DNA of 8,096 nucleotides from an uncultured Bacteroidales bacterium (lineage in GTDB: Bacteria; Bacteroidota; Bacteroidia; Bacteroidales; Paludibacteraceae), in the NCBI GenBank assembly GCA_946619625.1, contig CAMOMF010000106.1, positions 1 to 8,096 on the forward strand, written 5' to 3'. The notes under the pieces were generated by a model. It was not told the DNA's origin, did no database searches, and saw only the letters and a list, made by a program, of their open reading frames with translations. Shown in pieces: positions 7,801 through 8,096 of the stretch. A program made the translations under genes and the position numbers. The first letter of the stretch is position 1. Each line of letters begins with the position of its first letter.

Positions 7801-8069
7801 CGGACTCGACGATAGTGACCGTTTCCCGGGAGGGTAGAGTCGTGGCAGTGTCGGAAGGCAGAGCAACCGTGTTCGCTTCGGCTACGGACGGCTCGGAGGT
7901 GTATGCTTCGTGCGAGGTGGTGGTGAAATTGTTCACTGCTCTTACGGAGGTCCCCTCATCAGGTAGCGATAAATGTGTCATCTATGATATACTGGGTAGA
8001 CCCGTGTCTGAAATCACCACATCAGGGTTCTACATAGTGAACGGCAAAACCCAATACGTCTTGCGGTAA
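4887..8069 (+). CDS. Secreted protein with eight BIG2 Ig-like domains and a sorting-like C-terminal tail
   Basis: The product has 1060 residues from the ATG at 4887. This start is chosen because a clean type I signal peptide follows at once (MKRIFVISLFVSLVSALSAQ, cleavage near LSA-Q) with no lipobox; the open frame extends back to a TTG at 4803, but that would bury the signal peptide. Residues 25-175 are a beta-rich region opening GYYRVHNKKTSRYIYV. Residues 176-320 include IPASTPVFIEC, a motif I recall from Bacteroidales secreted proteins next to adhesive or leucine-rich repeats. Residues 322-1014 are eight BIG2 domains of about 84-93 residues, each with the VxWSSSNPxVATVD-like centre and a DGSxxxxxC end. 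The last 32 residues (CVIYDILGRPV...GFYIVNGK) resemble the end of a type IX secretion sorting domain. BIG2 arrays are typical of surface adhesins and stalks. No enzymatic domain is visible. A terminator separates it from the upstream genes. Surface or secreted location is likely; the binding target is unknown. Confidence 0.9.
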   Translation: MKRIFVISLFVSLVSALSAQFVGDGYYRVHNKKTSRYIYVLDNTGSINVSTASADMGAIELYKDTARLHHDPACIIYAHQVSNGKFDLKAQGTGVHDIIGYYVDVYQKSDGSYQVYAEGKYLDDNETSSRDLGFLGTERTGDYRLWYINKVDNASQYFGVLPTIQLGNKYYKPFYAAFPFSVAGTGMKVYYISQVYRNAAILSELNGTIPASTPVFIECSAPQQWNNKLTIGGTATATAAGNQLRGVYFYNNNRRKSRDARSAYNPVTMRVLTVSPDGQLCFAKSSSLVYLPANESYLNVPSTADDTLRIMTEAEYEVYSKASSITLNQTSLALYPEGTATLTASILPTTVAVSTVSWQSSNPVVATVDARGNISALSVGTATITASTTDGTNLSATCVVTVNPILATGLSLSKGLFSGIEGDTCHLTTTFVPANTTTQSVTWSSSNPAVATVDNGIVTILGVGMATITVSATDGSGVSASCSVVGNPVKVAGMQITAVSDTSLDSLRTMSNFSLSVVVLPDNATSKAVSWSTQNSAIIRIVSRTDSTCTCVALAPGDFVITATAQDGSDVSAQIAGTVQPTKAASLSLTQDSVLISLGDNLQLVYSLLPQETTDKSVRWSSSDTDVLTVNERGFCQSVGAGTVKVFVSTLDGSGLMDSCVIQVADTVIPPTLARSIVLSRHGANLLLGDSLLLTATVLPLETTDKSFSWISTNPAVLEIDSLGRGQAASVGTTLIIVRTLDGSDLADTCSVTVSPILAESLTLLPQEATLHVDDTLRLSYTLLPLNTTNPAVRWSTSDSTILMVDSTGLVSALALGTAQIRLTTLDGSNLSATCNFAVTPILADSIRISQDSLALTIGDTYSLSAIVFPYNVTNAAVLYGSSAPSVVSVDADGTVHAVGVGAAVITVTTADGSSLTDSCVVTVEPVYVTEIVLGADSLSLYISDGVGESVTLTATVLPEDATFRTVEWSTSDSTIVTVSREGRVVAVSEGRATVFASATDGSEVYASCEVVVKLFTALTEVPSSGSDKCVIYDILGRPVSEITTSGFYIVNGKTQYVLR
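5850..7928 (+). repeat. Coding tandem array of eight BIG2 domains
   Basis: Approximate repeat limits in protein residues are 322-405, 406-489, 490-582, 583-672, 673-757, 758-842, 843-927 and 928-1014. Seven units end with a Cys at the same place (398, 482, 660, 750, 835, 920, 1009), spaced 84-90 residues apart apart from one double step. Unit 3 lacks it (Ile575 there) and is the most divergent unit. Units 4 and 5 share ETTDKS, and units 1 and 6 share NLSATC, partly at DNA level, suggesting past duplication. The array forms an elongated rod of beta-sandwiches in known BIG2 proteins. Confidence 0.88.
7971..8066 (+). other. C-terminal sorting-signal-like tail of the BIG2 protein
   Basis: Residues 1029-1060 contain CVIYDILGRPV and GFYIVNGKTQYVLR. 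This matches the final strands of the type A sorting domain of the type IX secretion system (hydrophobic-YD-x-x-GR-x-V, then G-x-Y-I-V). The earlier part of that domain, including the usual PNP-like motif, is not evident, so this is a short or degenerate version. Similar short tails occur in Bacteroidales proteins whose export route is unclear to me. Confidence 0.5.
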
Positions 8070-8096
8070 AGTGCAAAATAAATTGTTAAATAGTAA
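8070..8096. other. Window end, no feature seen
   Basis: Twenty-seven A/T-rich bases follow the BIG2 gene stop. No hairpin or start codon with support is visible before the window ends, so whether transcription continues is unknown. Confidence 0.5.

Overview
The window comes from a Bacteroidota chromosome, most likely order Bacteroidales. This is inferred from protein style: Bacteroidetes-type lipoprotein and 'LSAQ'-type signal peptides, an outer-membrane barrel ending in Phe, an OmpA-family protein with a DTV/EKEVV linker, tandem BIG2 domains followed by a YDILGRPV...GFYIVNGK tail, and A/T-rich translation starts without Shine-Dalgarno sequences. Genus cannot be fixed from sequence alone. All four genes lie on the + strand and all encode envelope or exported proteins. 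I see no rRNA, tRNA, CRISPR array, transposase or phage gene.

Layout: (1) 1-582, the C-terminal part of an outer-membrane beta-barrel protein whose start lies upstream of the window. (2) 653-3457, a 934-residue lipoprotein with a very long N-terminal coiled coil, a globular middle and a second helical coil near the C-terminus. (3) 3502-4731, a 409-residue OmpA-family protein with an N-terminal barrel, a linker and a C-terminal peptidoglycan-binding domain. Gaps of 70 and 44 bp without a convincing terminator suggest one transcription unit, which ends at a strong hairpin at 4763-4797. (4) 4887-8069, a 1060-residue secreted protein with an N-terminal beta-rich region, eight BIG2 immunoglobulin-like domains and a short C-terminal sorting-like tail. 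It lies in a separate unit behind an unusual leader at 4813-4886, which holds a 14-bp palindrome, two 15-bp direct repeats, a small hairpin and a possible 18-codon upstream ORF whose stop overlaps the gene's ATG.

The first three proteins could form an envelope assembly: a barrel in the outer membrane, a stalk-like lipoprotein anchored to that membrane, and an OmpA protein tying the membrane to peptidoglycan. This is inference from order and domain type. The most notable cross-gene signal is the density of D-[S/T]-[A/I/L/V/M/T] tripeptides, the recognition motif of the Bacteroides general protein O-glycosylation system: 20 in the lipoprotein (15 in its first coil), 15 in the BIG2 protein, and a cluster in the OmpA linker. 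The lipoprotein resembles, from memory, uncharacterised Bacteroidales proteins; no function is known to me.
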